From JB111 sp049856295 (GTDB taxonomy: Bacteria > Actinomycetota > Actinomycetes > Actinomycetales > Actinomycetaceae), in the NCBI RefSeq assembly GCF_049856295.1, contig NZ_JBNDMZ010000010.1, positions 124,001-188,000 of the forward strand: a stretch of DNA of 64,000 nt, given 5' to 3'. Below, in pieces: positions 8,148-15,657 of this stretch (the first letter of the stretch is position 1; every line of letters starts with the position of its first letter). The notes beneath the pieces were generated by a model. It was given only the letters and a program-made list of their open reading frames with translations. It was not told the DNA's origin and ran no database searches. Both the position numbers and the translations under genes were made by a program.

Positions 8148-8594
8148 TCAGGCCGCGTCGACGACGGCGCGGACCTGGGCGTGGGTCGTGGAGGACAGGA
8201 GTGCACCGCGCCGCTCCTCGTCGGTGAGCATGGCGGCGATGTCGGCGAGCGTGTCCTGGTGGCTGGAACTGTCGGTCGCTCCCAGGACCACGACGGCGCG
8301 AACCGGGTGGTCGGGTGAGTCGGCGAGCTCGGTGGGGCGTGCGAGCAGGAGGAGCGCCACCGACGTGCGGTTGACTCCTGCCTCGGGACGAGCGTGCGCA
8401 AGCGTGATCCCGAAGCCGAGATCCATGTAGGTACCGCCGGGTTCGTTCACGTTGGTGACGATCTGATCGACGTAGCCCGTATCGACCGACCCGTCGGCGA
8501 CGAGCGGAGCGGCGGCGCGACGGATCGCCTCCTCCCAGCCGAGGGTGTCGGCGAAGGTGATCCGATCGTCGGTCAGCAGAGTGGACAACATCAT
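8148..8594 (-). CDS. PTS IIA component, mannitol/fructose/ascorbate (UlaC) type
   Basis: 148 residues. The family motif is complete: NVNEPGGTYMDLGFGITLAHARPEAGV, where the His of LAHARP is the residue phosphorylated by HPr. The C-terminal VVVLGATDSSSHQDTLADIAAML is also typical. It is the entry point of phosphate into this permease. The start ATG overlaps the stop of the upstream GntR gene (ATGA), so IIA and its regulator are translationally coupled. Confidence 0.88.
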   Translation of the reverse strand: MMLSTLLTDDRITFADTLGWEEAIRRAAAPLVADGSVDTGYVDQIVTNVNEPGGTYMDLGFGITLAHARPEAGVNRTSVALLLLARPTELADSPDHPVRAVVVLGATDSSSHQDTLADIAAMLTDEERRGALLSSTTHAQVRAVVDAA

Positions 8595-9412
8595 GCTCCT
8601 CGGGTCGTGGACGGCAGCCCCGCCGTGGCGGGGTCTCGGAGTGGTGATCCGGACGTGACCACGGTGAAGCTCGCGGTCGCGTCCGCCGAGGCGAATGTCG
8701 TCCGACCGTGCACGATCGGCCTGTGGTCGGGCGCGTACGCCGTGGAGGAGGTGTGCAGTCGGAGCGAACCGGCAGGTGCGTCCAGCAGCGCAGCGACGTC
8801 GCCCGTGGGGCGGACCATCGACACACTCACGCGGTCCTCGACGAGCTGGAGACCGTAGGTCTCGCGAAGGAAGTCGTACAGCGAGATCTCGTGAAAGTCG
8901 GTCGTCGCGACGGCGGGGTAGGCGTCGTGGGAGAGCCACACGCGGCTCAAATGATCCACGGTGCCGTCGACGGAGCGGAGGCGGTCGAGCCGGACGACCG
9001 GCGCGGTCGGGTGCACCCCGAGCTCGAGGGCGACGTCGGCGGCTGGTGCGAAGACACCCTGCGTGAGAACGCGGGACGTCACCCGCCGTCCCTCAGCCGC
9101 CATCTGATGGAAGAAGCCCGTGAGGTCGAAGACCTCGGTGCGCGGGCCGGCGCTCCGCCGTCGTCCCGTGGTGAAGGTCCCGCGGCCCTGCTCTCGCCGG
9201 ACGATGCCGTCGCGGTCGAGCTCGTCGAGCGCTCGTCGGACCGTGATCCGCGATACGCCGTACTCCTCGCACAGCAGGGCCTCGCTCGGCAATGGGGTAT
9301 CCGCCGGAGCCGGACCGAACCGGCGCATGAGGTCGTCGCGAACCGCTCCCCACTTTCCCCGGCGCCCGTTGACACGGACCGCTTCCGGAGGAGTGCTGGT
9401 GGTGGATGACAT
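8591..9412 (-). CDS. GntR/HutC-family regulator of the PTS operon
   Basis: About 273 residues. The N-terminal winged helix holds PLPSEALLCEEYGVSRITVRRALDELDRDGIVRREQGRGTF, the GntR consensus. From residue about 90 a UTRA ligand domain follows (GFFHQMAAEGRR...RLDRLRSVDGTVDHLSRVWLS). HutC/UTRA regulators release DNA on binding a sugar phosphate or acid. ATG 9412 has GAGG upstream and leaves a leader consistent with the predicted promoter; ATG 9433 would add seven residues. It is first in the PTS operon, overlaps the IIA gene, and three similar motifs lie at its own promoter, so autoregulation together with the PTS genes is likely. Confidence 0.87.
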   Translation of the reverse strand: MSSTTSTPPEAVRVNGRRGKWGAVRDDLMRRFGPAPADTPLPSEALLCEEYGVSRITVRRALDELDRDGIVRREQGRGTFTTGRRRSAGPRTEVFDLTGFFHQMAAEGRRVTSRVLTQGVFAPAADVALELGVHPTAPVVRLDRLRSVDGTVDHLSRVWLSHDAYPAVATTDFHEISLYDFLRETYGLQLVEDRVSVSMVRPTGDVAALLDAPAGSLRLHTSSTAYAPDHRPIVHGRTTFASADATASFTVVTSGSPLRDPATAGLPSTTRGA

Positions 9413-9428
9413 CTGCGCCTCGCTGCAC

Positions 9429-9496
9429 ATCATGACGACTGGGGAGAAACATTATGACAAGTTGCGGGAGCGTTCGTCAATCATCATGACAACTTG
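9429..9496 (-). promoter_or_regulatory. Promoter and three operator-like sites of the GntR-PTS operon
   Basis: On the minus strand TTGACG (9475-9480) and CATAAT (9451-9456) are separated by 18 bases, a good housekeeping promoter. A motif of the form ATNATGACRASTKG occurs three times on the plus strand: 9429-9442, 9451-9464 and 9483-9496. One copy covers the -10 region, one lies just upstream of the -35 and one lies in the leader. Placement and repetition fit binding sites for the GntR regulator. Confidence 0.7.
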
Positions 9497-9514
9497 ATGG
9501 GCTTCCCACCAACG

Positions 9515-9550
9515 TCGAGGGCCGAGAAGCGCGTGCTCCTCGGCCCTCGA
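9515..9550 (-). terminator. Hairpin terminator after cysE
   Basis: TCGAGGGCCGAG (9515-9526) pairs perfectly over 12 bases with 9539-9550, loop of 12. It lies 31 bases past the cysE stop on the minus strand. There is no T-run, as is common in actinobacteria. Confidence 0.6.
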
Positions 9551-9581
9551 ATGGAAGCGCTCGGTGGTCGAGCGCGCCGGC

Positions 9582-10178
9582 TCAGATGTAGATCGCCGGG
9601 TCCATCCAGCGGGCCTCCTCGGCCGGCGGCTTCGGAGCCAGCTCCTTGGCCGGCACGCCGACGGCGGATCGTCCGGCGCCGACATCCTTGACCACCACGG
9701 CGTTGGCGCCCACGCGCGCGTCGGCCCCGAGGGTGACCGGCCCGAGCACCTTGGCGCCGGCGCCGATCGTCACGCGGTCGCCCACGGTGGGGTGCCGCTT
9801 GCCCTTGGACATCGAGACTCCGCCGAGCGTGGTGCCGTGGAAGATCACCACGTCCTCACCCACCTCGGCGGTCTCCCCGATGACCACGCCCATGCCGTGG
9901 TCGATAAACATCCGGCGGCCGATGACGGCGCCCGGGTGGATCTCGATGCCGGTCAGCGCGCGCGCCGCCTGCGAGAGGAGCCGCGCGGGCAGCCGGAGCC
10001 GCCCGCGCGAGCCGTCGGCGTGCCAGAGCCGGTGAGCCACCCGGTGCGCCCACAGGGCGTGGACGCCCGGGTACGCGAGGGCGACCTCGACCTTCGACCG
10101 CGCGGCGGGGTCGCCGTGCTGGGCCGCCTCGAGGTCCTCGCGCAGGAGGACCCAGAAGGGCACACCGGAATCATGCAC
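9582..10178 (-). CDS. cysE: Serine O-acetyltransferase
   Basis: 198 residues, the short bacterial form (EpsC/CysE type). The N-terminal helical region (REDLEAAQHGDPAARSKVEVALAYPGVHALWAHR) precedes a left-handed beta-helix with hexapeptide repeats: IHPGAVIGRRMFIDHGMGVVIGETAEVG, then VIFHGTTLGG, then HPTVGDRVTIGAGAKVLGPV. His94 of IDHGMGVVIGE belongs to the active site. It acetylates serine with acetyl-CoA to give O-acetylserine for cysteine synthesis. GTG 10178 lies one base beyond the cysK stop, so both genes form one operon and the products probably associate. Confidence 0.92.
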   Translation of the reverse strand: MHDSGVPFWVLLREDLEAAQHGDPAARSKVEVALAYPGVHALWAHRVAHRLWHADGSRGRLRLPARLLSQAARALTGIEIHPGAVIGRRMFIDHGMGVVIGETAEVGEDVVIFHGTTLGGVSMSKGKRHPTVGDRVTIGAGAKVLGPVTLGADARVGANAVVVKDVGAGRSAVGVPAKELAPKPPAEEARWMDPAIYI

Positions 10179-10179
10179 G

Positions 10180-11115
10180 TCAGTCGACCAGGCCCTCGAA
10201 GAGCGCGGTCGACTGGTAGCGCTCGCCGAGGTCCGGGAGGACGACGACGATGGTCTTGCCCGCGAGCTCGGGCCGCTTGGCGACCTGGACCGCGGCGGCG
10301 ATCGCGGCGCCCGAGGAGATGCCGACGAGGAGGCCCTCCTCGGTGGCAGCGCGGCGCGCGTAGGTCAGGGCGGCGTCGATGTTGATGTCGACGACCTCGT
10401 CGTAGAGCTCGGTGTCGAGGATCTCGGGCACGAAGTTCGCGCCGAGGCCCTGGATCTTGTGCGGGCCGGGCTTGCCGCCGGTGAGGATGGGCGACTCCTC
10501 GGGCTCGACGGCCACGAGGTGGAGCTCCGGCTTCTGCTGCTTGAGGTAGCCGCCGGCGCCGGTGATCGTGCCGCCGGTGCCGATGCCGGACACGAACACG
10601 TCGACCGCGCCGTCCGTGTCGTTCCAGACCTCCGGGCCGGTCGTGGCGCGGTGGACCTCGACGTTGGCCTGGTTGGCGAACTGGCGGGCGAGCACCGCAC
10701 CGGGGCGCTCGGCGGCGACCTTCTCGGCGGCCTCGACCGCTCCGCGCATGCCGTCGGGCCCGGGCGTGAGGATGAGCTCGGCGCCGAAGGCCCGCAGAAG
10801 GGCGCGGCGCTCCTTCGACATCGTCTCGGGCATCGTGAGGACGACCGTGTAGCCGCGGGCCGCGCCGACCATCGCGAGGGCGATGCCGGTGTTGCCGGAC
10901 GTCGCCTCGACCACGGTGCCGCCCTCGGTCAGCTCGCCGGACGCCTCGGCGGCGTCGATGATCGCCACTCCGATGCGGTCCTTGACCGAGTTCGCGGGGT
11001 TGAAGTGCTCGAGCTTGGCGAGGACGGTCGCGCCGGCGCCGTCGGTCACGCGGTTGAGACGGACGAGCGGGGTGCGGCCGACGGCCTGGGTGACGTCGTC
11101 GAAGATCTGGGCCAT
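10180..11115 (-). CDS. cysK: Cysteine synthase A (O-acetylserine sulfhydrylase)
   Basis: 311 residues. The PLP lysine lies in NPANSVKDRIG, the substrate loop is EATSGNTGIALAMVGAARGY, the glycine-rich phosphate loop is SGIGTGGTITGAGGYLK, and KIQGLGANFVPEIL and EEGLLVGISSGAA are also standard. It makes cysteine from O-acetylserine and sulfide. GGAGG lies nine bases before ATG 11115. It heads the cysK-cysE operon, whose 158-base leader follows a short leader ORF, which suggests control by cysteine supply. Confidence 0.95.
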   Translation of the reverse strand: MAQIFDDVTQAVGRTPLVRLNRVTDGAGATVLAKLEHFNPANSVKDRIGVAIIDAAEASGELTEGGTVVEATSGNTGIALAMVGAARGYTVVLTMPETMSKERRALLRAFGAELILTPGPDGMRGAVEAAEKVAAERPGAVLARQFANQANVEVHRATTGPEVWNDTDGAVDVFVSGIGTGGTITGAGGYLKQQKPELHLVAVEPEESPILTGGKPGPHKIQGLGANFVPEILDTELYDEVVDINIDAALTYARRAATEEGLLVGISSGAAIAAAVQVAKRPELAGKTIVVVLPDLGERYQSTALFEGLVD

Positions 11116-11273
11116 GAGGGTCCTCCGGTTGGTGGGGTCAACGGGCGTACTGGTCGGGAGCGCCTCGGGGGCGCGGCCGCACCCGTCGACGCCGGAGCGG
11201 GGCTCGGGCGGTGGGGGCCGGGTACGGCGGGGCGGGGGTCGGGAGGCCTGACGGCTCGTGCGGGCCCGACGCC

Positions 11274-11345
11274 CTAGCGACAGCCGCCGTCGGTGCAGAA
11301 CGCGAAGTGCGGCGGAGGCACGAGGGACACCAGGTCGTCGCGCAC
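11274..11345 (-). CDS. 23-residue leader peptide ending in Cys codons, candidate cysteine attenuator
   Basis: GTG 11345 opens a 23-codon frame preceded by a strong GGGAGGTGA ribosome binding site. The peptide is MRDDLVSLVPPP followed by HFAFCTDGGCR and a TAG stop at 11274. Two cysteine codons lie in the last seven sense codons, 158 bases before cysK. Actinobacterial cysteine genes are known to carry small Cys-containing upstream ORFs that act as ribosome-stalling attenuators. Here the codon bias, the Shine-Dalgarno and the position support a translated leader; the attenuation itself is inferred. The GC-rich stretch 11116-11273 could fold into alternative hairpins, but I could not settle which. 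Confidence 0.65.
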   Translation of the reverse strand: MRDDLVSLVPPPHFAFCTDGGCR

Positions 11346-11484
11346 GCGTCACCTCCCTACCGGGGCCGTCGTCGGCCATGAACGTTTGAACTCTCAACCA
11401 CCTTAGCCGGTGGCCACCGTCCATGGTGCCTGATCGGTGGGGCCGGTCGGCACCAGTCCCACGCGCGTCCGGGATGTGGGCGCG

Positions 11485-12621
11485 TCAGTCACCCACGACG
11501 CCGGCGTCGCTCCCGCCGTCCGCTGCAGCCTTCCGGCCACCCGCCGCCGGCCCGTGCGGCTCGATCGCGTCGCGGGCCTGCGGACGGGGAGCGGCGTCGC
11601 CGAGCTCGGTGTCCTCGAGCCGGGAGACCGGCCGCGCGCGCTCCGCCATCGTGTTGAGCAGGGCGGCGCCGCGCCCGGCGTCGTCGATCGTCACGAGCTG
11701 GATGCGTCCGCCCGATCGCTCGACCCGGATCGCCTCGCCCCTGCGCGTGACGAGCCCGACGCGACCGTGGGCATCGGTCCGCAGCCCCCAGCCGCCGAAC
11801 TCGGCGAACGGCTCGACCTGCACGACGTCGGACCGCACGACCTCGTCGGCCCGCGCCCGGAGCACGGTCATGCCGAGCATCGAGCGGGCGACGAGGCCGT
11901 CCGCGTCGACCCGCACGTGGAACCGGAGGAAGGCCAGCTCGAGGGCGATGAGCGCGATGGCGAAGACGGCGCCCCACAGCCAGCTGCCGAGCACGCCCAT
12001 GAGAACTCCGATCGCGGCCATGACGAGGACGAGGGTGACGAGCACGCCCGTCGATACGCCGGTTCCCTGCGCCCACACCGCGCGCTGGGTCGGCCCGAGG
12101 TCGGCACGCTCGGCGTCCGCGGGCACGGGCTCGGTCGCGCGGACGACCGGGTCGTCCCCGGCGCCGGCGGCCGCGGCGATGCCGACGACGAGGCCCGCGA
12201 CGGACGCCATGAGGATGCCGGCAAGCGGCTCGCCCGGCGGGTCGGTGAGGTTCACCTGCACCGTGGCGACGGCGATCCCCGCGAACATCGTGGCCAGTCC
12301 TGCCGAGAGGCCGACCGTCATCCGCCGCGTCATCGACTGCCGGCCGGTCAGGGCCGCAAGCGGGCACGTGATCGCCAGGCTGACCGCGCACAGGATGGCC
12401 GGCACGAGCAGCAGCTCGGTGCGGGAGCTCCACCGGTCCGGGCCGTCCGTGCCCCAGTGCACCGCCACCTGGCTCGGGAGGTCACTCGCGACCGCGGCGA
12501 TGTAGATCCACGCGGCCGCCGTGACGAGGAGCGGGAGGGCGACCCCGAGCAGGAGTCGACGTCCGCGGTGGGGGACCGGGCCGCGACCGGTGCGGGTGGC
12601 TGTGGCGTCGGCGGTGGTCAT
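11485..12621 (-). CDS. DUF1648-type multi-pass membrane protein
   Basis: 378 residues. After a basic N-terminus comes a membrane segment and then SDLPSQVAVHWGTDGPDRWSSR, the DUF1648 hallmark (P..V..H....G). Four or five further hydrophobic segments follow to about residue 225. A soluble C-terminal half (VDADGLVARSMLGMTVL...RRGEAIRVERSGGRIQLVTIDD) looks like a PH-like fold as seen in related proteins. The biochemical role is not known. Its start overlaps the stop of a YtrA-type GntR regulator (ATGA), the usual partner of DUF1648 proteins, so the regulator probably controls this membrane protein. Confidence 0.75.
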   Translation of the reverse strand: MTTADATATRTGRGPVPHRGRRLLLGVALPLLVTAAAWIYIAAVASDLPSQVAVHWGTDGPDRWSSRTELLLVPAILCAVSLAITCPLAALTGRQSMTRRMTVGLSAGLATMFAGIAVATVQVNLTDPPGEPLAGILMASVAGLVVGIAAAAGAGDDPVVRATEPVPADAERADLGPTQRAVWAQGTGVSTGVLVTLVLVMAAIGVLMGVLGSWLWGAVFAIALIALELAFLRFHVRVDADGLVARSMLGMTVLRARADEVVRSDVVQVEPFAEFGGWGLRTDAHGRVGLVTRRGEAIRVERSGGRIQLVTIDDAGRGAALLNTMAERARPVSRLEDTELGDAAPRPQARDAIEPHGPAAGGRKAAADGGSDAGVVGD

Positions 12622-12971
12622 GACTGCGGCTCCTTGAGGAGGTGGATGACGGTGTTGAGGGGGACGCCGGAGTCCGCGGCCGCCCGGCGCACGGTCTCGA
12701 TCGCGCGCAGCAGCTTGGCGTCCGGGTAGGGGTGGTCGGCGCGGACCGTGGCGCCACGACCGCGGCGGAGCTCGATGAAGCCCTCGTCGCGCAGCGCCTG
12801 GTAGGCGTGCAGCACGGTGTGCTGGTTGACGTCGAGCCCGGCGGCGAGGTCCTTCGCCGACGGCAGCTTCTCGCCCGGACGGACCTCGCCGGCCAGGATG
12901 GCGCCCCGGATCTGGGCGACCACCTGCTCGAAGAGCGGTTCCGCCGAGGCGGTGTCGATGACGACCTGCAT
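12618..12971 (-). CDS. GntR-family regulator, YtrA type
   Basis: 117 residues. The winged helix carries PLFEQVVAQIRGAILAGEVRPGEKLPSAKDLAAGLDVNQHTVLHAYQALRDEGFIELRRGRG, a full GntR consensus. Only about 40 residues follow, as in the YtrA subfamily, which has no ligand domain. No Shine-Dalgarno precedes ATG 12971, and a -10-like TATAGA (12980-12985) lies eight bases before it, so a leaderless transcript is likely. A perfect palindrome just upstream is the probable autoregulatory operator. Confidence 0.87.
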   Translation of the reverse strand: MQVVIDTASAEPLFEQVVAQIRGAILAGEVRPGEKLPSAKDLAAGLDVNQHTVLHAYQALRDEGFIELRRGRGATVRADHPYPDAKLLRAIETVRRAAADSGVPLNTVIHLLKEPQS

Positions 12972-12979
12972 AGGTTCAC

Positions 12980-13006
12980 TCTATAGTTCTATGAGAACTA
13001 GAACAA
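12980..13006 (-). promoter_or_regulatory. Leaderless promoter with palindromic GntR operator
   Basis: TAGTTCTATGAGAACTA (12984-13000) is a perfect 7+3+7 palindrome. It fills the space between TATAGA (-10, 12980-12985, minus strand) and TTGTTC (13001-13006), although the 15-base spacing is short. The expected transcript start falls at the ATG of the GntR gene. Confidence 0.65.
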
Positions 13007-13041
13007 GCCGTCCAGGTTGATGCCGTGGGTCCCCGCACTCG

Positions 13042-13060
13042 CGGGGCGAGATCCCCTCAT
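13042..13060. repeat. Family B repeat copy overlapping the yigZ stop
   Basis: CGGGGCGAGATCCCCTCAT matches the reverse complement of the copies at 1421-1448 and 1454-1482. It includes the stop codon of the YigZ-family gene. Confidence 0.55.
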
Positions 13061-13848
13061 CCGTGGGGCAGCTCGACCTCGTGGGGTCCTGCGACGATCA
13101 CCCGGGCCGTCCCGCCGGACAGCTCTGCCGCCCGCGCCTCGAGCGCCCCCGGGTCGTCGGTGGCGACGTCCAGCTCGACACCTTCCGCGTTCCACCGCAC
13201 GTCCAGGACCGACGTCATCGACGACCCCGACGACAGCAGCTCCGCCTCGAGCCGCGGCCCGACCGCATGGTCGGCCGTCACCGTGCACCGCGTGAGCACC
13301 CGCACGCCGACCCGGGGCAGTTCCTCGAGCGCCCCACCGACGGCGTCGCCGTACGCACGCACGAGACCGCCGGTCCCCAGCAGCGTCCCGCCGAAGTACC
13401 GCACGACGACGACGGCCACCGCCTCGAGGCCCGCCCCGTCGAGCCGGTCGAGCATCGGTCGGCCCGCCGTCCCCGAGGGCTCGCCGTCGTCGGAGCTGTG
13501 CGCGACCGGGGGCCCGCCGTCCTCACCGGGCAGGATCCACGCCGAGCAGTGGTGCCGGGCCTGCGGGTGCGCGGCCCGCGCGTCGGCCAGGAGGGAGCGG
13601 GCGGCGTCCTCGTCGTCGGCCCGTGCGGCGAGTGCGAGGAACCGCGACCGCTTCTCCACGACCTCGAACTCGGCCCGGGCGCCGCGCGCGGGGCGGAGCG
13701 CGACGAGGGGTGCGCCGTCGTCGGGGGAGAAGGTCCCGGACCCGGCGCCGACACCCCCGGGGCCGACGCCGGACGTGCCGGCCTCGGACCCAGACCCAGA
13801 CCCAGACCCAGACCCAGACCCGGACCCGCCGGTGGCACCGGCGGTCAC
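13057..13848 (-). CDS. YigZ/IMPACT family protein
   Basis: 263 residues. The UPF0029 signature is present: FEVVEKRSRFLALAARADDEDAA, HHCSAWILPGEDGGPPVAHSSDDGEPSGTAGRPML, VVVVRYFGGTLLGTGGLVRAYGDAV. The family is widely conserved; a role in translation or stress is suspected but not proven. Residues 6-21 are a pure Gly-Ser repeat encoded by a hexanucleotide run (13790-13825), and the N-terminal 45 residues are low-complexity. The start overlaps the stop of the response regulator gene (ATGA), so it is co-translated with a two-component pair. Confidence 0.82.
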   Translation of the reverse strand: MTAGATGGSGSGSGSGSGSGSEAGTSGVGPGGVGAGSGTFSPDDGAPLVALRPARGARAEFEVVEKRSRFLALAARADDEDAARSLLADARAAHPQARHHCSAWILPGEDGGPPVAHSSDDGEPSGTAGRPMLDRLDGAGLEAVAVVVVRYFGGTLLGTGGLVRAYGDAVGGALEELPRVGVRVLTRCTVTADHAVGPRLEAELLSSGSSMTSVLDVRWNAEGVELDVATDDPGALEARAAELSGGTARVIVAGPHEVELPHG

Positions 13849-14336
13849 TCGGCGGCCTGCTCCTCACGCCCGAGCAGGTGGGCGACCCGGTCGGCCTCCA
13901 GGGCCGCGACATGGGCGTCGGCCGGGGTTCTCGTGGTGAGGACGAAGTCCGTCAGCTGCTTGCGGACCGTCGCGCGCAGGGCATCGGGGTCCCAGGGCTT
14001 GCCGATGTAATGGTCGAGCCCGCCCTCGTTGACCGCCCGGATCGTGTCCGCCTGCTCGGCCTCGGCGGTGAGCAGGATCTTGCGCGAGTCGGACGTGCGC
14101 GGGTCGACCCATGCCTCGACGAGCATGTCGACGCCGTTGCGGCCGGGGAGCCCGTGGTCGACGAGCAGCATCGCGGGGATGTCCTCGTCCGCCATCACCT
14201 CGTCGACGATCTCCCACGCGTCGTCGACCGTGTCGGCCTCCTCGATGCGCACCGTCGCCGCGAACGGTTCGAGGTCACGCACGACGGCGGCCCGCACCCC
14301 GGGGTCGTCCTCCAGCACGACGATGGTCAGCCTCAT
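13845..14336 (-). CDS. Stand-alone response regulator receiver protein
   Basis: 163 residues. A single receiver domain: acidic pair in VVLEDDPGVR, phospho-acceptor Asp in MLLVDHGLPGRNG, the switch Thr in ILLTAEAE and Lys in YIGKPWDPDALR. About 40 residues follow (TDFVLTTRTPADAHVAALEADRVAHLLGREEQAAE), helical, with no DNA-binding or enzyme domain. It is therefore a relay or protein-interaction regulator and not a direct transcription factor. The start overlaps the stop of the histidine kinase gene upstream (ATGA), so the kinase is its partner. Confidence 0.85.
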   Translation of the reverse strand: MRLTIVVLEDDPGVRAAVVRDLEPFAATVRIEEADTVDDAWEIVDEVMADEDIPAMLLVDHGLPGRNGVDMLVEAWVDPRTSDSRKILLTAEAEQADTIRAVNEGGLDHYIGKPWDPDALRATVRKQLTDFVLTTRTPADAHVAALEADRVAHLLGREEQAAE

Positions 14337-15472
14337 CTCGTCTCCCTCCCGGCGGTCCCGTCCGCCACCTGCGCGCCCGGACCGGGCGGCAGCTCCACGA
14401 TCATCTCCGTCAGTCCCTCGCGCGAGCGAGCCGTCATCGTCCCCCCGGCGTGCTCGACGATGTCACGCGACAGCGCAAGCCCCAGTCCCAGTCCACCGCC
14501 GCTGCCGCCGGACCGGGTGGTGAACCGCCGCGTGAAGATCCGTTCGAGGTCGCCGGCCGGGATCGGCGGCCCGTCGTTCCCGACGACGACGCGCACGTTC
14601 CCGTCCTCCGTCGCCGACACGTCGATCGACAGGGTGCCGTGCCCGCCCATGGCGTCGGCCGCGTTGACGAGGACGTTGGTCCAGACCTGGTCGAGACGGC
14701 CGGGCTCGGCGCGCACAGGTGGGACGTCGGCGAGCGTGACCTCGGTGGCGATGCCGCGGCGGCGGTGCTCGGTGAGGGTGAGGGCGGAGCGCAACGAGTC
14801 CGCGACGACGACGGACGCGGTGGGGTCGCCGCCAGGGCCTCCGCCGCCCGGTGCCCCGGGGTCCGCAGACGTCGTCGACGCGTCCTCGCCCTGTGCCACC
14901 GGGGCGCTCTGGTCGACGGAGCTGCCCGACGCCGCGGCACCCCCTTGCGGAGGGGAGTCTGCCTGGACGTGTGCGCGGATGCTCGCGACGAGCGCGCCGA
15001 CCTGGCGGGTGCCGCCGTCGAGGTGCCGCAGCGCGTCGCCGACGGCGGTGGCGTGCGTGGCGCGCGCGATCGCCGACTCGTCGCCCGCGAGCCGCGCGGC
15101 CTCGGCCGGGTCCTCCACGCCGGCCGAGAGCAGTCGGCGTGCGAGCACGTCGTCCCCGACCTCGGCCGCGAGGGAGCGGCGCAGCGCACGGTCGTCCGCG
15201 CTCGCGCGCAGGGGGCGGTTGCGGGCGTGGGCGATGCGGCGCCGTGCGTCCTCGATCCGTCCGCGCAGGTCGGCGGCAGGAGAGTCGCCCGCGCGCGAGC
15301 CGTGCGCGAGCGAGTCGAGCAGGTCGTCGAGGTCGTCGGCAAGGTGGTCGAGGGCGCTGGCCATCGCCGCGACCGGGTTGGTCAGCTCGTGCGCGATCCC
15401 TGCGGTCAGGTCGCCGAGCAGGGCGGCGGACGCGCGGGTGGCCTCGTCGTCGTGCGGTGACGGGCTCGGCAC
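14333..15472 (-). CDS. Soluble histidine kinase
   Basis: 379 residues, GTG start with GAGGAGAGG upstream. The phosphorylation site is LTAGIAHELTNPVAAMASALDHL near the N-terminus (His about 28). The ATPase part has the N-box VWTNVLVNAADAMGG, the G1 box VVGNDGPPIP, a F-box IFTRRFTT and the G2 box GGGLGLGLALSRDI. No membrane segment or PAS/GAF sensor precedes the H-box, so the signal is cytoplasmic or comes through the 150-residue helical region between the H and N boxes, which includes a low-complexity Gly/Pro insertion. HNP-type His motifs like this resemble kinases of the RsbT/PAS-less NtrB class. Confidence 0.85.
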   Translation of the reverse strand: MPSPSPHDDEATRASAALLGDLTAGIAHELTNPVAAMASALDHLADDLDDLLDSLAHGSRAGDSPAADLRGRIEDARRRIAHARNRPLRASADDRALRRSLAAEVGDDVLARRLLSAGVEDPAEAARLAGDESAIARATHATAVGDALRHLDGGTRQVGALVASIRAHVQADSPPQGGAAASGSSVDQSAPVAQGEDASTTSADPGAPGGGGPGGDPTASVVVADSLRSALTLTEHRRRGIATEVTLADVPPVRAEPGRLDQVWTNVLVNAADAMGGHGTLSIDVSATEDGNVRVVVGNDGPPIPAGDLERIFTRRFTTRSGGSGGGLGLGLALSRDIVEHAGGTMTARSREGLTEMIVELPPGPGAQVADGTAGRETR

Positions 15473-15657
15473 GGCGGTCCTCTCCTCGGGCTCGGCTGCA
15501 GCTCGATCCTAGGCGGGCGGTGTGACGCGTCGCGCGCCCGAGGGCCTGGCGAGGGATCTCACACGACGCGTAGGCTGTGCAGGTTGGCCCCTGGGCGTCG
15601 TGCTCTGGCATCCTTGGGGGTCGTTGATCGTCCACCCGAGAAAGGAGCGGCAGGGCC

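Noticed and set aside
11116..11273. SAM or T-box riboswitch upstream of cysK
   Set aside because: No conserved S-box or T-box core sequence is visible; the leader peptide explains the region better.
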